This document shows positions 1 through 12,480 of a DNA stretch of 62,000 nucleotides, in pieces. The position numbers and the translations under genes were made by a program. Origin of the DNA: Tubiluchus corallicola. Its lineage: Eukaryota; Priapulida; Priapulimorpha; Priapulimorphida; Tubiluchidae. Numbering within the stretch: position 1 is the stretch's first letter; each line of letters opens with the position of its first letter. The notes under the pieces were generated by a model. The model saw only the letters and a program-made list of their open reading frames with translations. It did not search any database and had not been told where the DNA came from. The DNA is taken from NCBI GenBank assembly GCA_030141605.1, contig JAQGDQ010000615.1:1-62000 (forward strand), given 5' to 3'.

Positions 1-626
1 TTGCAAATGTCCTACTACATCCTATATCTCCTACTATAGGAATAATTATTGCAAAAATTTATTTACACAAATGGGCCTACATTTGCAAATGTCCTACTAC
101 ATCCTATATCACCTACTATAGGAATAATTATTGCAAAAATTTATTTACACAAATAGGCCTACATTTGCAAATGTCCTACTACATCCTATATCTCCTACTA
201 TAGGAATAATTATTGCAAAAATTTATTTACACAAATAGGCCTACATTTGCAAATGTCCTACTACATCCGATATCTCCTACTATAGGCCTTATTATTGCAA
301 AAATTTATTTACACAAATGGGCCTACATTTGCAAATGTCCTACTACATCCTATATCACCTACTATAGGAATAATTATTGCAAAAATTTATTTACACAAAT
401 AGGCCTACATTTGCAAATGTCCTACTACATCCTATATCTCCTACTATAGGAATAATTATTGCAAAAATTTATTTACACAAATAGGCCTACATTTGCAAAT
501 GTCCTACTACATCCTATATCTCCTACTATAGGAATAATTATTGCAAAAATTTATTTACACAAATAGGCCTACATTTGCAAATGTCCTACTACATCCGATA
601 TCTCCTACTATAGGCCTTATTATTGT
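1..626. repeat. 82-bp tandem array at the outer end of the left palindrome arm
   Basis: About 7.6 copies of an 82-bp unit; the landmark TTGCAAATGT recurs at 1, 83, 165 and so on. Copies are nearly identical, with a variant (CCGATATCTCC then TAGGCCTTATTATTG) that recurs at 266-300 and 594-626, so higher-order units of about four monomers are visible. The array is cut by the window edge. The same unit closes the right arm with only about 1.8 copies. The short reading frame across it is a by-product of the repeat. Confidence 0.95.
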
Positions 627-1819
627 CAAAATTTATTTTATCAAGAATGCCGACCGTTCTTCGAAATGCGCGAATATAAATTCAATTACATAATGCATAT
701 AATATATGTTACATGTTTAAAACAACAAAACATTTATGTTGTGATAAATTTTATAGCTTTTGTGCAAAGAGAAGCCGCCAAAAATTTAATTTAATCGTCA
801 CAAATGTGATAAACATGGCGGCCATAAAAGTACGTTTATTAAGAACGAGATTTTATATTTTACATTCGCCGAAAAAAGGTTATTGTCCTTTTTCATTTTA
901 ACTGGACGTGTTTAGGTCAACGTGTTTACTTCGTACAGAACAAATCCGTCTTTCGTTCAGTGGAAAAATAAAATTTAACGAAGGTTCTGAAAGCGTCGAA
1001 GTGTCCTATTTTTTGAATTAGTAGAACTGTATAGTGGTTGTTTGTTTCTCATTGAAGAACTAATCAAAATGCAGGAATGGTATGTTAAAGTGAATTTAAA
1101 CAAAACTAAAGCAAGGTTGTTCATTACTGCTATTGTAGAAGGTCCTCTAAGCGTGCTTGCTTGCATACAAGTAAAACAGCAACCAGTATTTTTATTTGCT
1201 CTACAAAGAAGAGAGTCTTTTGGATGTTGTGAACTCACCTCTGTAGCGCTAAGTTCAACCGGACCTAGGTCTGAACCGGGGGAGGGGAGGGTGAGAGGGA
1301 GTTAATACCGTAGCACGAATGTCTAGGTTAAGCTCTTCAATGGTGACGCAGTAAAGCAGTTTATAAAAATACCAATTAACTATTAATGACAAGAATAGAG
1401 ACAATGAATTCAAAATCCCAATTAACAAGGAAAACATGAGCATAAAACTACCGTTGTAGTTTATCTTCAGGTGAAAGAAAAAGACAAAAAAATCACATGG
1501 AATTATTAATACTAATTCTTTTGGGAGTTTTTTTTATTTATAATTATTATTAACGTACAAAGACATCACAATGATGAATAAGCACAGAAGCATAACAAAT
1601 AAAAAACAACTGACGGGGAGATACACACAACTAGGTATAAAATCACTATCTACAGTCACAGGTGTGATGCAACCAGAAGCTAGTTAGTTCTTATCTGTCT
1701 TCTACGTGCTTATATCCTTTCTTAAACATCGTGTTTTTTCTTTCTGTTGTCCTTGTTTTCTAATTGTGGAATTTTTTAAATTTACAGTAAATAAAGTAAA
1801 AACCAAATCAAATTACTCC

Positions 1820-2155
1820 CCCCTCTCTCTCTCTTTCTCTCTCTCTCCCTCCCTCCCTCTACTTCTCTCTCTCTCTCCCTCTCTTCCTCCCTCCCTCTAC
1901 TTCTCTCTCTCTCCCTCCCTCCCTCTACTTCTCTCTCTCTCTTTCTCTCTCTCCGTCCCTCTACTTCTCTCTCTCTCCCTCTCTCTCTCCTCCCCTCTCT
2001 TCCCCCCTCTCTCTCTTTCTCTCTCTCTCCCTCCCTCCCTCTACTTCTCTCTCTCTCCCTCCCTCCCTCTACTTCTCTCTCTCTCCCTCTCTCTCTCCTC
2101 CCTTCTCTTCCCCCCCCTCTCTCTCTTTCTCTCTCTCTCCCTCCCTGCCTCTACT

Positions 2156-2197
<42 letters not shown>

Positions 2198-2505
2198 TTC
2201 TCTCTCTCTCTTTTTTCTCCCCCTCTCTCTCTTCTCCCCCTCTTTCTCGCTCTCACTCTCTCTCCCGCTCTCTCAGAACACATTAACCTTTCTCCACAGA
2301 TAAACAAGAAAACACGCTCAAGAGTAATGTAAAAAAGACGTGGCTGGATTCTGTCTCTCTCTCGCTCTCTCGCTCCCCCTCTCTCTCTCTCCCCCGCTCT
2401 CTCTCTCTCTCTCTGTCTCCTCCCTCTCTCTCTCCCCCTCGCTCCCTCCCCCCTCTTTCTCTCTCTCTCGCTCTCCCCCCCCTCTCTCTCTCCCTCGCTC
2501 CCTCC

Positions 2506-2576
<71 letters not shown>

Positions 2577-2607
2577 CCCCGCTCTCTCTCTCTCCCTCTC
2601 GCACACA
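1820..2607. repeat. (CT)n-rich block with embedded ~300-bp units
   Basis: Long pyrimidine tract dominated by CTCTCT with CCCTCC and TCTACT interruptions. A non-repetitive ~75-base segment (CACATTAACCTTTCTCCACA through GACGTGGCTGGA) is embedded at 2279-2347 and again at about 2617-2690, so the block consists of two long units, each ending in that segment. The mirror block has three such units. Ser/Leu and Arg/Glu reading frames here are low-complexity artefacts. Confidence 0.9.
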
Positions 2608-3708
2608 TACAATCAGAACACATTAACCTTTCTCCACAGATAAACAAGAAAACACGCTCAAGATTAATGTAAAAAAGACGTGGCTGGACTCTATAATTCC
2701 AAGATCTCCAAATCACGACTTACAAGTTGAAAACAAAAAACCGAACACGAGTCATAAATCATTTTTCTTTCAGTGAACAACAAGCAAGAATTTCAATGTT
2801 TATGTAACGCTGCCTTTTTATAATTTTATTGCAGCGGATAAAACCGTTTCAGGTTGCTTCAGACATCTGATTAAAAATAATTTTTTACACGTTTCTTACT
2901 TACACACAAGTTAACCAAACGGGATAATAATCTTATTAAAAATTCAATTATGGATATAAAAGCTTATGAAAAAATGTGAAAAACAACAGATGCTGGCCTT
3001 GTATCTAACTGTACGTGTGATTTGAATTTCAATATGTCTAAGTAGTACATACATTGATATTGGCTATAAAAACACAATTTATAAACAAGTAAATAGAACA
3101 ATGTACAACATAGCAGAAGTCATCAATTTGAGTCTTAAAATATGAATACAATTCAGTAAAAATTTCATTATGCAAAATTCGGATTAGAGAAATGTTTATT
3201 GTTATCGGCATAAGTCATTTTTTGAAGGGAAATACTTTTGACTTTAACTGTTACTACTTGAAATAATTAAAAATAAAAAAAGCTGTAAATGTAGAATTTG
3301 ACTTTTTTGACAAGCAAATAATTAGGTTTCTAAGATATCGCATAACAAGTAGGTCTAAACATTTTAATACAATTCGTAATCATTCGTTTTATAACATTCT
3401 TGAAGTCATTGGCCAATTTATTTCTGTTTATTTATTTATTATTCGAATTATGACGTATGATTATTCGAATTTTCTTTGATTGTATGTTGTTTAGCTAAGA
3501 GGATGTCAACAACATTCTTATAGCATTTGCACCATACGCCCGGGGGAAAGTTTCGTTTAATACTTTTTATGTGATCTTAATTTGTTCATGTTATTCATTA
3601 TTCTATTAATGTCCTTTCTGTCTCAACTGATTCTGTCATTTTATAAACGACATTGGTACCCTGCGATGCGGGTTGAGAACTGGTTTCCTTAATCAATTAT
3701 CAGGTATG

Positions 3709-3918
3709 TCAAACGTAACCGAATGCACGTGATTTGAAGAGTCGAACTGAAACTGGCACAGTGCCAATTGTACCAGAGGCTGTCCACGTTGCAGTGAATT
3801 CAGAAGATGGCAAAGTGTAATTTACATTTAATTCATACGCTGGTAGAGTTCTTACGTCAGGGCTGTTAAATTGTTTATTTTTTCCGCCTTCAGAGAAACA
3901 ATAAGTGGTAAAAACCAA
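3709..3918 (-). other. Short ORF remnant, left-arm copy
   Basis: A 69-codon frame whose sequence (segments NSPDVRTLPAYELNVNYTLP and VPVSVRLFKSRAFGYV) is not low complexity and could be a decayed exon. The right-arm copy (13429-13635) lacks about 19 bases in the middle and is shifted to another frame afterwards, so at least one copy cannot be functional. I recognise no family, and no flanking exon was identified. Confidence 0.3.
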
Positions 3919-4043
3919 GAATCAACTTCCATCAAACAACTTCCGTTAGTGTAGTAATGGTTCAGATCATATAAACTAATTGGTATCAGTATGTATAGTT
4001 ATCACACTTTGCGTTTAGCATAAATAACTACACTTCTATTGAG

Positions 4044-4866
4044 GAGATCGCTGGCATCTATTAGAATTAAATAGAACATTGTAGAATGTTCCGTTAGAAT
4101 AATCGTCTTACCGCGTAGAATGTTCTAGAAAGAAACGTCTATAGGTTTTACACGTCAAATGTAGACACAGGAAAGTTCAAATGTGACTTAGGTAAGTCAA
4201 ATGTAGACATAGGAATTTCCAATGTGTTTTGGTAACTCAAATGTGACTTAGGTAAGTCAAATGTAGATGCATTACTTTGAATAAATCGGTAATTAAGTTA
4301 TTTAAGTGCAAATTAGAGAAAGATAAACCAAAGATAGTGCATCTATTATTAGGCCTATAACATTGTTTTAACTTAAGAGCAATTATTAAAAATTAAAGAA
4401 GATTAAATTTAACATCCTTAAGCTTTACCACCTATCCACATTTGAGATACCAATGTCACATTTGACTTGACATGTGTCTACATTTTACTTACCAAAAATG
4501 CTTAAGATTTGTTGAAAACCATTGTTAACACATTTGAACTACCTAAGTCTACATTTGCGTTACCAAGACACATTTGAATTACCTAAGTCTACATTTGAGT
4601 TAACGCAGGTCTACAGTTGACATGTAAAACCTATGTTCCTTGGCACCCTATATAGTGTATCTGAAAATGCAAGTATACAAGAGAATGTGTAAGTGGCGTC
4701 CGTGTGAATATGCGTGAGTCTCTCTCAGCGGTCTGCTTCGCCTTATATAGCGTGTCCGAGAAGCTTCCAGAAGTTTTGTTCAAAAATATTCTACACGGTA
4801 AGACAATTATTCTAACGGAACATTATACAATGTTCTATTTAATGCTAATAGATGCCAGCGATCTCC
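4044..4866. mobile_element. Nested foldback element, left-arm copy
   Basis: An inverted repeat inside the large arm. GGAGATCGCTGGCATCTATT at 4043 onward returns as its reverse complement ending at 4866, with about 85-90 bases of terminal similarity including AATAGAACATTGTAGAATGTT. Internally, motifs related to CAAATGTAGACTTAGGTAA occur many times, first in one orientation (4150-4270) and then in the other (4430-4640), so the element is symmetrical at two scales. No transposase frame is present. The ends do not show a clear target duplication. The reading frame at 4704-4898 lies inside this structure and overlaps the promoter motifs, so I do not treat it as a gene. Confidence 0.7.
4741..4772 (-). 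promoter_or_regulatory. Heat-shock-type promoter (HSE + TATA), left-arm copy
   Basis: On the minus strand a three-unit heat-shock element of form TTCnnGAAnnTTC (plus-strand GAAGCTTCCAGAA, 4760-4772) lies 10 bases upstream of TATATAAGG (plus-strand 4741-4749). Spacing and order match classical hsp promoters. Further HSE-like GAA/TTC clusters (GAATGTTCTAGAAAGAAA near 4119-4136) lie at the other end of the nested element. What is transcribed is unknown. Confidence 0.6.
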
Positions 4867-5468
4867 ACAACAACTTCCGTAATGGCTATGATAAATAACA
4901 ACAGGCTACAGCTTGTGAATAGACGCCCATGGCTTTTTAACTGAACATGTTTTTCAACTTTTTCAACTGAATAATAATAAGGAACAAGTTCTACATGCAG
5001 CCTCTATTAGTTACAGTTGTAGATTTTTTTCAATTTGAATTGACGTGTCACTAAACACAATACTTGGATCTCTAGTTCTAAAAATAACTATTAAGACACA
5101 AAATAATTCACAGTTAAGCAGAGAACAGGCGTACATTGTAATTAGTTATAGTTAAACTTAATAATTATACATTAAAACAACGTGCGATAGGTAAAATTTT
5201 CAGTAAACTTAATAAAAGTAACAATACATAGCCTATATACATATGTATTTATTATTTTCCTAGGTTAGAAGATGTCAGCCGTTCATGTCAATGTTTTGTG
5301 TCGATACAAAGTTTAGCTTTCCGCGTGTAAATAAACTTCTTATATCTTAAACAATATTAAAGAGGTGCTAATTCGAGTATTTCAAGCTGATTTCCAATGT
5401 GGTTATTATTATCTTAAACGCACGCACTTGGGCGAAGAACCAGTGATATTATTTTGGTATTACTCGGT

Positions 5469-5535
5469 CCGGGAATTGAACCCACAACCACGTTTGCTCA
5501 CGGAACAACCTATATCAAACAATTTCAGCTAACAG
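5469..5535 (-). mobile_element. Possible tRNA-derived SINE head, left-arm copy
   Basis: On the minus strand the B-box-like GGGTTCAATTCCCGG (plus-strand 5469-5483) follows TAGCTGAAATTG, a weak A-box candidate, at a tRNA-like distance. It is mirrored in the right arm at 11812-11878. No cloverleaf acceptor stem was found, so this is at best a SINE remnant and not a tRNA gene. Confidence 0.35.
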
Positions 5536-7257
5536 CCCAAGCTTTGCAAGTTTCTCTCATGTCTCATGTATAATAAAAACGGCATTTTCGCATTTAACGT
5601 ACGCATTAATTACAGGTGTTATATAAACATAAAAATACCTAGCTTGTAAATAACTGTCTAGAGCAACTCTTATAGCGTCTAGTTATAACGTTGCCTTGTA
5701 ATTTTCAATGTACTTCAAAACACTTAGAAACTGTTTAGGAACTTTGCAAGTCTATAAGCCGAATCTTTCCAACAACAAAACATCTAAAGCTGGTTATACA
5801 AACGAAAACAGCACGGTTCATAAAGTGCTCATTATACTGAAGCCAAACAAAATCAAATTCAACACTTAAGCATCGAAATCTGTCACACGAAGGTAATCCA
5901 AATTATTGTAAATATAGAAAACAGACACCCCCCCCCTCCTCCCTCCGCATGTCCGTCCCAGAGGCCTTACTATATCATTCATGTAAAATTTCATTAGCTT
6001 AAAATCATGCAGCTGGCATCCATAAGAGCAAACAGACAAACTTCTCTCGCTTAATAGCATAGATTTATTTATTTAAAGTTCGCTAAGAGTGAAAACACGT
6101 AGCTAGCAAAATTAACGCCAAAAAACAAGCTATTGTCGTTGTACTAACTAGTATGCAATCCTATACGGTATCTAGTTACGTAAGTAGTTGCATAGGTCAA
6201 GCAAAAGAACAATGAATCAGGCTTATTAATCAGCACAGCTGTCTTACTAAATTGTGTGGGCTTGTTGGTCAGCTTGCAGGTCCTGATTGCTAATTAACCT
6301 GTAAACAGACAGGTGTACTAATACAACTGGAGGCCAGTGGCCAGAAGCGACGACTATTTCACCATTAAAAATAAATTTTCCCACGGATATAAGAGAAAAG
6401 TTAGAAGTAGATAACAGGTGAAAAAGTGCTGTTCTTGGAAAGCATTCAGCCTATGTGACTCAGCTAACGTGCATTCAGTCCATATAAGGAAAAATGTTTA
6501 TAGCTAATATGCAAAACATTTGTGAATTGATGATTTTTCATATGCTACTCGATTTTCAAGTACGGTAAAAAGTATGCATTTTAACATAATTAACACTGGA
6601 AAAACGTTTCTGATAATTAAATGATAGATTAAAAACTTAATTAACGTTGGGCGAGCCCAACTATCAATGACATCACAAACTAACATAATTTCCAACAGCA
6701 AAATTATTCCACGAGAGTGTTGCACGCGTTTGCTAAAGCGAAAATTAATGTGCAGTGCCACTGTAAGATATTCGGTGTGTTGTACTAAAATTAGGCAAGT
6801 TTTAAGATAAAAATTCAAATTATAAATTTACCGCTGTGCTCACACGAGCTGTCGAACGTGTGTAGTTCGTCACAAACTGACACATCTGAAGGAGAGATAC
6901 AGAACCTGATTTTGTGCAATGCGTTTCCGAAACGCAGGCACTAGTGCCCGTCTAACTAGCAACTGGCGAAATGCATGTAACAATGAAGAACTAGTGAAAC
7001 TGTGTTTGTGTGATAATATTTCTCCCATGTAAGGCATTTTTGAAAAAATAGTTTGTTTCCATTCATGATTTTAAAGAGTGGATTGTTTTGACCTACAGTT
7101 TAAGACTGGGTCCGGTTTTGCTTTAACGAAAATGTGAGCGGGGTGCAGCTGAACGAACGAAACAAGTGAGCATACAAGCAAACCAAAGAACAAATAAACA
7201 TACAAACAAATGAAAAAACAAATGAATACACAAGCAAATGAAAGAGTAAATACACAG

Positions 7258-7462
7258 ACAAACAAACGAAGAAGGAAAGAAACATACAAACAAACGAAGG
7301 AAGAAAGGAACATACAAACAAACGAAGGAAGAAAGGAACATACAAACAAACGAAGGAGGAAAGGAACATACAAACAAACGAAGGAAGAAAGAAACATACA
7401 AACAAACGAAGGAGGAAAGGAACATACAAACAAACGAAGGAAGAAAGGAACATACAAACAAA
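7258..7462. repeat. 28-bp tandem array, left arm (~7-8 copies)
   Basis: Unit ACAAACAAACGAAGGAAGAA plus AGGAACAT (28 bp), head to tail. It is the reverse complement of the much longer right-arm array. Because 28 is not a multiple of 3 and the unit lacks stops, several frames stay open through it; these are not genes. Confidence 0.92.
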
Positions 7463-8180
7463 ACAGCAAGAATGACAACAACAACAGTGACAGCTATAAC
7501 AACAACAGCAAACAAAACAGCAAGAATGACAGCAACAGCAATGACAGCAATAACAACAACAACAACAACAGCAAACAGAATAGCAAGAATGACAACAACA
7601 GCAGCGACAGCAATAACAACAACAGCAAACAGAATAGCAAGAATGACAACAACAGCAACAGTGACAGCAATAACAACAACAGCAAACAGAATAGCAAGAA
7701 TGACAACAACAACAGTGACAGCTATAACAACAACAGCAAACAGAACAGCAAGAATGACAACAACAGCAATGACAGCAATAACAACAACAGCAAACAGAAT
7801 AGCAAGAATGACAACAACAGCAGCGACAGCAATAACAACAACAGCAAACAATAGCAAGAATGACAACAACAACAACAGGACAGCAATAACAATAACAGCA
7901 AACAGAATAGCAAGAATGACAACAACAACAGCAGTGACAGCTATAACAACAACAGCAAACAGAACAGCAAGAATGACAACAACAGCAATAACAGCAATAA
8001 CAACAACAGCAAACAGAATAGCAAGAATGACAACAACAACAACAACAGCAAACAGTGACAGCAATAACAACAACAGCAGCAACAGCAAACAGAATAGCAA
8101 GACAGACAACAACAGACAGCAATAACAACAACAGCAGCAACAGTAAACAGAATGACAACAACAGCAGTGACAGCAACAAC
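7463..8180. repeat. CAA/CAG-rich minisatellite at the palindrome centre
   Basis: About a dozen irregular units of ~54 bp built from CAA, CAG, AAT and GAC triplets; AGCAAGAATGAC marks each unit. It begins where the 28-bp array stops and has no counterpart in the right arm. Asn/Ser/Lys-rich and Cys/Leu-rich reading frames on both strands are repeat artefacts. Confidence 0.92.
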
Positions 8181-9369
8181 AACAACAATATTAAACAACA
8201 GGAGCAATGGCAACAACAACAACATCGATGGTAACAGCAATAGTAGCATCAATAACGGCAATAGTTCCACTAGCAAGTAGATCATGAAATTTTCTATAAC
8301 TGTTACTGATGCATAATCATGAATTATTAATTGTTGGAGTTTTTTCAATTTTCATTCAGAAATCCATGCCTTGAGCCATGTCACCGTTCAGTCATATTGT
8401 ATCCACAACAACACAAATGCGGAAATAATTTGAATATGATGGCGGTTCAAGACATTGAGAAAGCTAATTTTATTTTTTCACTTGGTAATGACCTTTGCTT
8501 CATTAGCAATCCTACACTAATTTATGCTGGTGCACTATCACTAGTATCAGTACGAACTCGTACTTTATAAATAGAACGTACCTTGCCACTGGGGTTTAGC
8601 ATCGTTTTTCTGGTACAGTTTTATTGACATGCTAGTTGACATTGACTTCGTCTTCAATGATTACTATGATGCGATGCGAGCTCAGAGTGTCAATGTCGAG
8701 GCAAAGTTGAAAAAAATCGTGTTGCTGTGAGCATGTCAATACTCAATAGCGGTAACCTTCCATGCCAGCATTATTTGCGCATTAATTTTTTACTTTCACA
8801 CGGCGTTAAAACAGCTAATGAGATTGCTCCTTATTTATCTGAGATTTCTCTTCGAGTTTTTAGCGCTTTATGATACATTTAGGGTGAATAAATGCGCTTA
8901 TTTTTTCGTAGCAATAATTTTGTGCAAAAATGGTATGAAATGATTATTATAGAGATTTATGTGTGTTAAATTTTCATTTTCTTGTTTAATTATTTGTTCG
9001 TTCGTTCGTTTTCCGTTTACTGTTCATCTCTGCATTCATTCCTTTGTTTGTTCATTCATTTATCATTTCTTTTGTTGGTTCTGTGTTTATTTGTTTATCT
9101 GATATTTGTTCATTTTTTAGATTTCTTCCTTCGTTTATACGTACATTTATTTTTGCTCATTTCTTTGTTTATTTTTCTTGTTCCTTTCATTGATTTGTTT
9201 GCTCATTCTTTTTTATATGTGTTTATGTGTGTGTTTGTTTTTTGTTCGTTGTTTGTTTGTTGTTTTATTTGTTTCATTTTTTATTCGTTCATTCATGTGT
9301 TGGTATGTTCATTTGTTTTTTCTTTTGTTTGCGTGTTCTTTTTCTCCTCCTTTTATATGTATGTTCGTC
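8181..9369. other. Unique centre of the inverted repeat
   Basis: From 8181 to about 8980 the DNA is AT-rich single-copy sequence with no recognisable gene; a 79-codon frame at 8331-8570 has no family resemblance. From 8980 to 9369 it grades into irregular TTTGTTCGTT-type sequence that looks like a degenerate approach to the 28-bp array. This region is the hinge of the palindrome and belongs to neither arm. Confidence 0.7.
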
Positions 9370-10083
9370 TGTTCTTTCGTTTGTTTGTATGTTCCTTTCT
9401 TCCTTCGTTTGTTTGTATGTTCCTTTCTTCCTTCGTTTGTTTGTATGTTCCTTTCTTCCTTCGTTTGTTTGTATGTTCCTTTCTTCCTTCGTTTGTTTGT
9501 ATGTTCCTTTCTTCCTTCGTTTGTTTGTATGTTTCTTTCTTCCTTCGTTTGTTTGTATGTTCCTTTCTTCCTTCGTTTGTTTGTATGTTCCTTTCTTCCT
9601 TCGTTTGTTTGTATGTTCCTTTCCTCCTTCGTTTGTTTGTATGTTCCTTTCTTCCTTCGTTTGTTTGTATGTTTCTTTCTTCCTTCGTTTGTTTGTATGT
9701 TCCTTTACTCCTTCGTTTGTTTGTATGTTCCTTTCTTCCTTCGTTTGTTTGTATGTTCCTTTCCTCCTTCGTTTGTTTGTATGTTCCTTTCTTCCTTCGT
9801 TTGTTTGTATGTTCCTTTCCTCCTTCGTTTGTTTGTATGTTTCTTTCTTCCTTCGTTTGTTTGTATGTTCCTTTCCTCCTTCGTTTGTTTGTATGTTCCT
9901 TTCTTCCTTCGTTTGTTTGTATGTTCCTTTCCTCCTTCGTTTGTTTGTATGTTTCTTTCTTCCTTCGTTTGTTTGTATGTTCCTTTCCTCCTTCGTTTGT
10001 TTGTATGTTCCTTTCTTCCTTCGTTTGTTTGTATGTTCCTTTCTTCCTTCGTTTGTTTGTATGTTTCTTTCCTTCTTCGTTTG
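9370..10083. repeat. 28-bp tandem array, right arm (~25 copies)
   Basis: Head-to-tail units of TTCGTTTGTTTGTATGTTCC followed by TTTCTTCC or TTTCCTCC. The C/T variants alternate non-randomly, suggesting expansion in blocks. All three plus-strand frames are open for 339-413 codons because three 28-bp units make 28 codons and the unit has no stop. They encode the same Phe/Leu/Val/Cys-rich peptide repeat and should not be annotated as proteins. Confidence 0.95.
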
Positions 10084-11811
10084 TTTGTCTGTGTATTTAC
10101 TCTTTCATTTGCTTGTGTATTCATTTGTTTTTTCATTTGTTTGTATGTTTATTTGTTCTTTGGTTTGCTTGTATGCTCACTTGTTTCGTTCGTTCAGCTG
10201 CACCCCGCTCACATTTTCGTTAAAGCAAAACCGGACCCAGTCTTAAACTGTAGGTCAAAACAATCCACTCTTTAAAATCATGAATGGAAACAAACTATTT
10301 TTTCAAAAATGCCTTACATGGGAGAAATATTATCACACAAACACAGTTTCACTAGTTCTTCATTGTTACATGCATTTCGCCAGTTGCTAGTTAGACGGGC
10401 ACTAGTGCCTGCGTTTCGGAAACGCATTGCACAAAATCAGGTTCTGTATCTCTCCTTCAGATGTGTCAGTTTGTGACGAACTACACACGTTCGACAGCTC
10501 GTGTGAGCACAGCGGTAAATTTATAATTTGAATTTTTATCTTAAAACTTGCCTAATTTTAGTACAACACACCGAATATCTTACAGTGGCACTGCACATTA
10601 ATTTTCGCTTTAGCAAACGCGTGCAACACTCTCGTGGAATAATTTTGCTGTTGGAAATTATGTTAGTTTGTGATGTCATTGATAGTTGGGCTCGCCCAAC
10701 GTTAATTAAGTTTTTAATCTATCATTTAATTATCAGAAACGTTTTTCCAGTGTTAATTATGTTAAAATGCATACTTTTTACCGTACTTGAAAATCGAGTA
10801 GCATATGAAAAATCATCAATTCACAAATGTTTTGCATATTAGCTATAAACATTTTTCCTTATATGGACTGAATGCACGTTAGCTGAGTCACATAGGCTGA
10901 ATGCTTTCCAAGAACAGCACTTTTTCACCTGTTATCTACTTCTAACTTTTCTCTTATATCCGTGGGAAAATTTATTTTTAATGGTGAAATAGTCGTCGCT
11001 TCTGGCCACTGGCCTCCAGTTGTATTAGTACACCTGTCTGTTTACAGGTTAATTAGCAATCAGGACCTGCAAGCTGACCAACAAGCCCACACAATTTAGT
11101 AAGACAGCTGTGCTGATTAATAAGCCTGATTCATTGTTCTTTTGCTTGACCTATGCAACTACTTACGTAACTAGATACCGTATAGGATTGCATACTAGTT
11201 AGTACAACGACAATAGCTTGTTTTTTGGCGTTAATTTTGCTAGCTACGTGTTTTCACTCTTAGCGAACTTTAAATAAATAAATCTATGCTATTAAGCGAG
11301 AGAAGTTTGTCTGTTTGCTCTTATGGATGCCAGCTGCATGATTTTAAGCTAATGAAATTTTACATGAATGATATAGTAAGGCCTCTGGGACGGACATGCG
11401 GAGGGAGGAGGGGGGGGGGTGTCTGTTTTCTATATTTACAATAATTTGGATTACCTTCGTGTGACAGATTTCGATGCTTAAGTGTTGAATTTGATTTTGT
11501 TTGGCTTCAGTATAATGAGCACTTTATGAACCGTGCTGTTTTCGTTTGTATAACCAGCTTTAGATGTTTTGTTGTTGGAAAGATTCGGCTTATAGACTTG
11601 CAAAGTTCCTAAACAGTTTCTAAGTGTTTTGAAGTACATAGAAAATTACAAGGCAACGTTATAACTAGACGCTATAAGAGTTGCTCTAGACAGTTATTTA
11701 CAAGCTAGGTATTTTTATGTTTATATAACACCTGTAATTAATGCGTACGTTAAATGCGAAAATGCCGTTTTTATTATACATGAGACATGAGAGAAACTTG
11801 CAAAGCTTGGG

Positions 11812-11878
11812 CTGTTAGCTGAAATTGTTTGATATAGGTTGTTCCGTGAGCAAACGTGGTTGTGGGTTCAATTCCCGG
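11812..11878 (+). mobile_element. Possible tRNA-derived SINE head, right-arm copy
   Basis: Mirror of 5469-5535. GGGTTCAATTCCCGG at 11864-11878 resembles the RNA polymerase III B box, and TTAGCTGAAATTG at about 11814 is a weak A-box candidate. There is no complete tRNA fold. Confidence 0.35.
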
Positions 11879-12480
11879 ACCGAGTAATACCAAAATAATA
11901 TCACTGGTTCTTCGCCCAAGTGCGTGCGTTTAAGATAATAATAACCACATTGGAAATCAGCTTGAAATACTCGAATTAGCACCTCTTTAATATTGTTTAA
12001 GATATAAGAAGTTTATTTACACGCGGAAAGCTAAACTTTGTATCGACACAAAACATTGACATGAACGGCTGACATCTTCTAACCTAGGAAAATAATAAAT
12101 ACATATGTATATAGGCTATGTACTGTCACTTTTATTAAGTTTACTGAAAATTTTACCTATCGCACGTTGTTTTAATGTATAATTATTAAGTTTAACTATA
12201 ACTAATTACAATGTACGCCTGTTCTCTGCTTAACTGTGAATTATTTTGTGTCTTAATAGTTATTTTTAGAACTAGAGATCCAAGTATTGTGTTTAGTGAC
12301 ACGTCAATTCAAATTGAAAAAAATCTACAACTGTAACTAATAGAGGCTGCATGTAGAACTTGTTCCTTATTATTATTCAGTTGAAAAAGTTGAAAAACAT
12401 GTTCAGTTAAAAAGCCATGGGCGTCTATTCACAAGCTGTAGCCTGTTGTTATTTATCATAGCCATTACGGAAGTTGTTGT

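Larger units (their letters stand above)
1..7462. repeat. Left arm of a ~17-kb inverted repeat
   Basis: Read in reverse complement, this arm matches 9883-17066. Paired coordinates sum to about 17346 in the inner part and about 17537 in the outer part; the shift comes from length differences in the purine/pyrimidine block. Short ORFs mirror exactly, for example 6504-6818(-) with 10528-10842(+). Identity by eye is about 99% in the inner ~3.4 kb and clearly lower around 2.7-3.7 kb (near 7% mismatch in a 120-base sample). No convincing complete gene was found inside. Stretches not listed separately hold only AT-rich non-coding sequence. Confidence 0.95.

Noticed and set aside
713-1305. Short frames mirrored at 16232-16824
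   Set aside because: Same reasoning; composition is ordinary and overlapping frames on both strands are open.
1706-2716. Ser/Leu/Pro and Arg/Glu-rich frames in the CT block (and mirror at 14605-15819)
   Set aside because: Simple-sequence (CT)n/(GA)n translation on both strands.
6504-6818. 104-codon frame conserved exactly in both arms (with 10528-10842)
   Set aside because: The surrounding non-coding DNA is equally identical between arms, so conservation gives no coding evidence; no recognisable domain.
7100-8188. Long minus- and plus-strand frames of Cys/Leu/Val, Asn/Ser or Thr/Ala repeats
   Set aside because: Artefacts of the CAA/CAG minisatellite and 28-bp array; open in several frames on both strands.
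7463-10083. CRISPR-like array
   Set aside because: Repeats are directly adjacent with no unique spacers, and the DNA is from an animal nucleus.
8982-10275. Three overlapping long plus-strand frames (339-413 codons) that look like a Phe/Leu/Cys-rich membrane protein
   Set aside because: All three frames encode the same peptide because a stop-free 28-bp unit is repeated ~25 times; no codon bias or non-repetitive domain.
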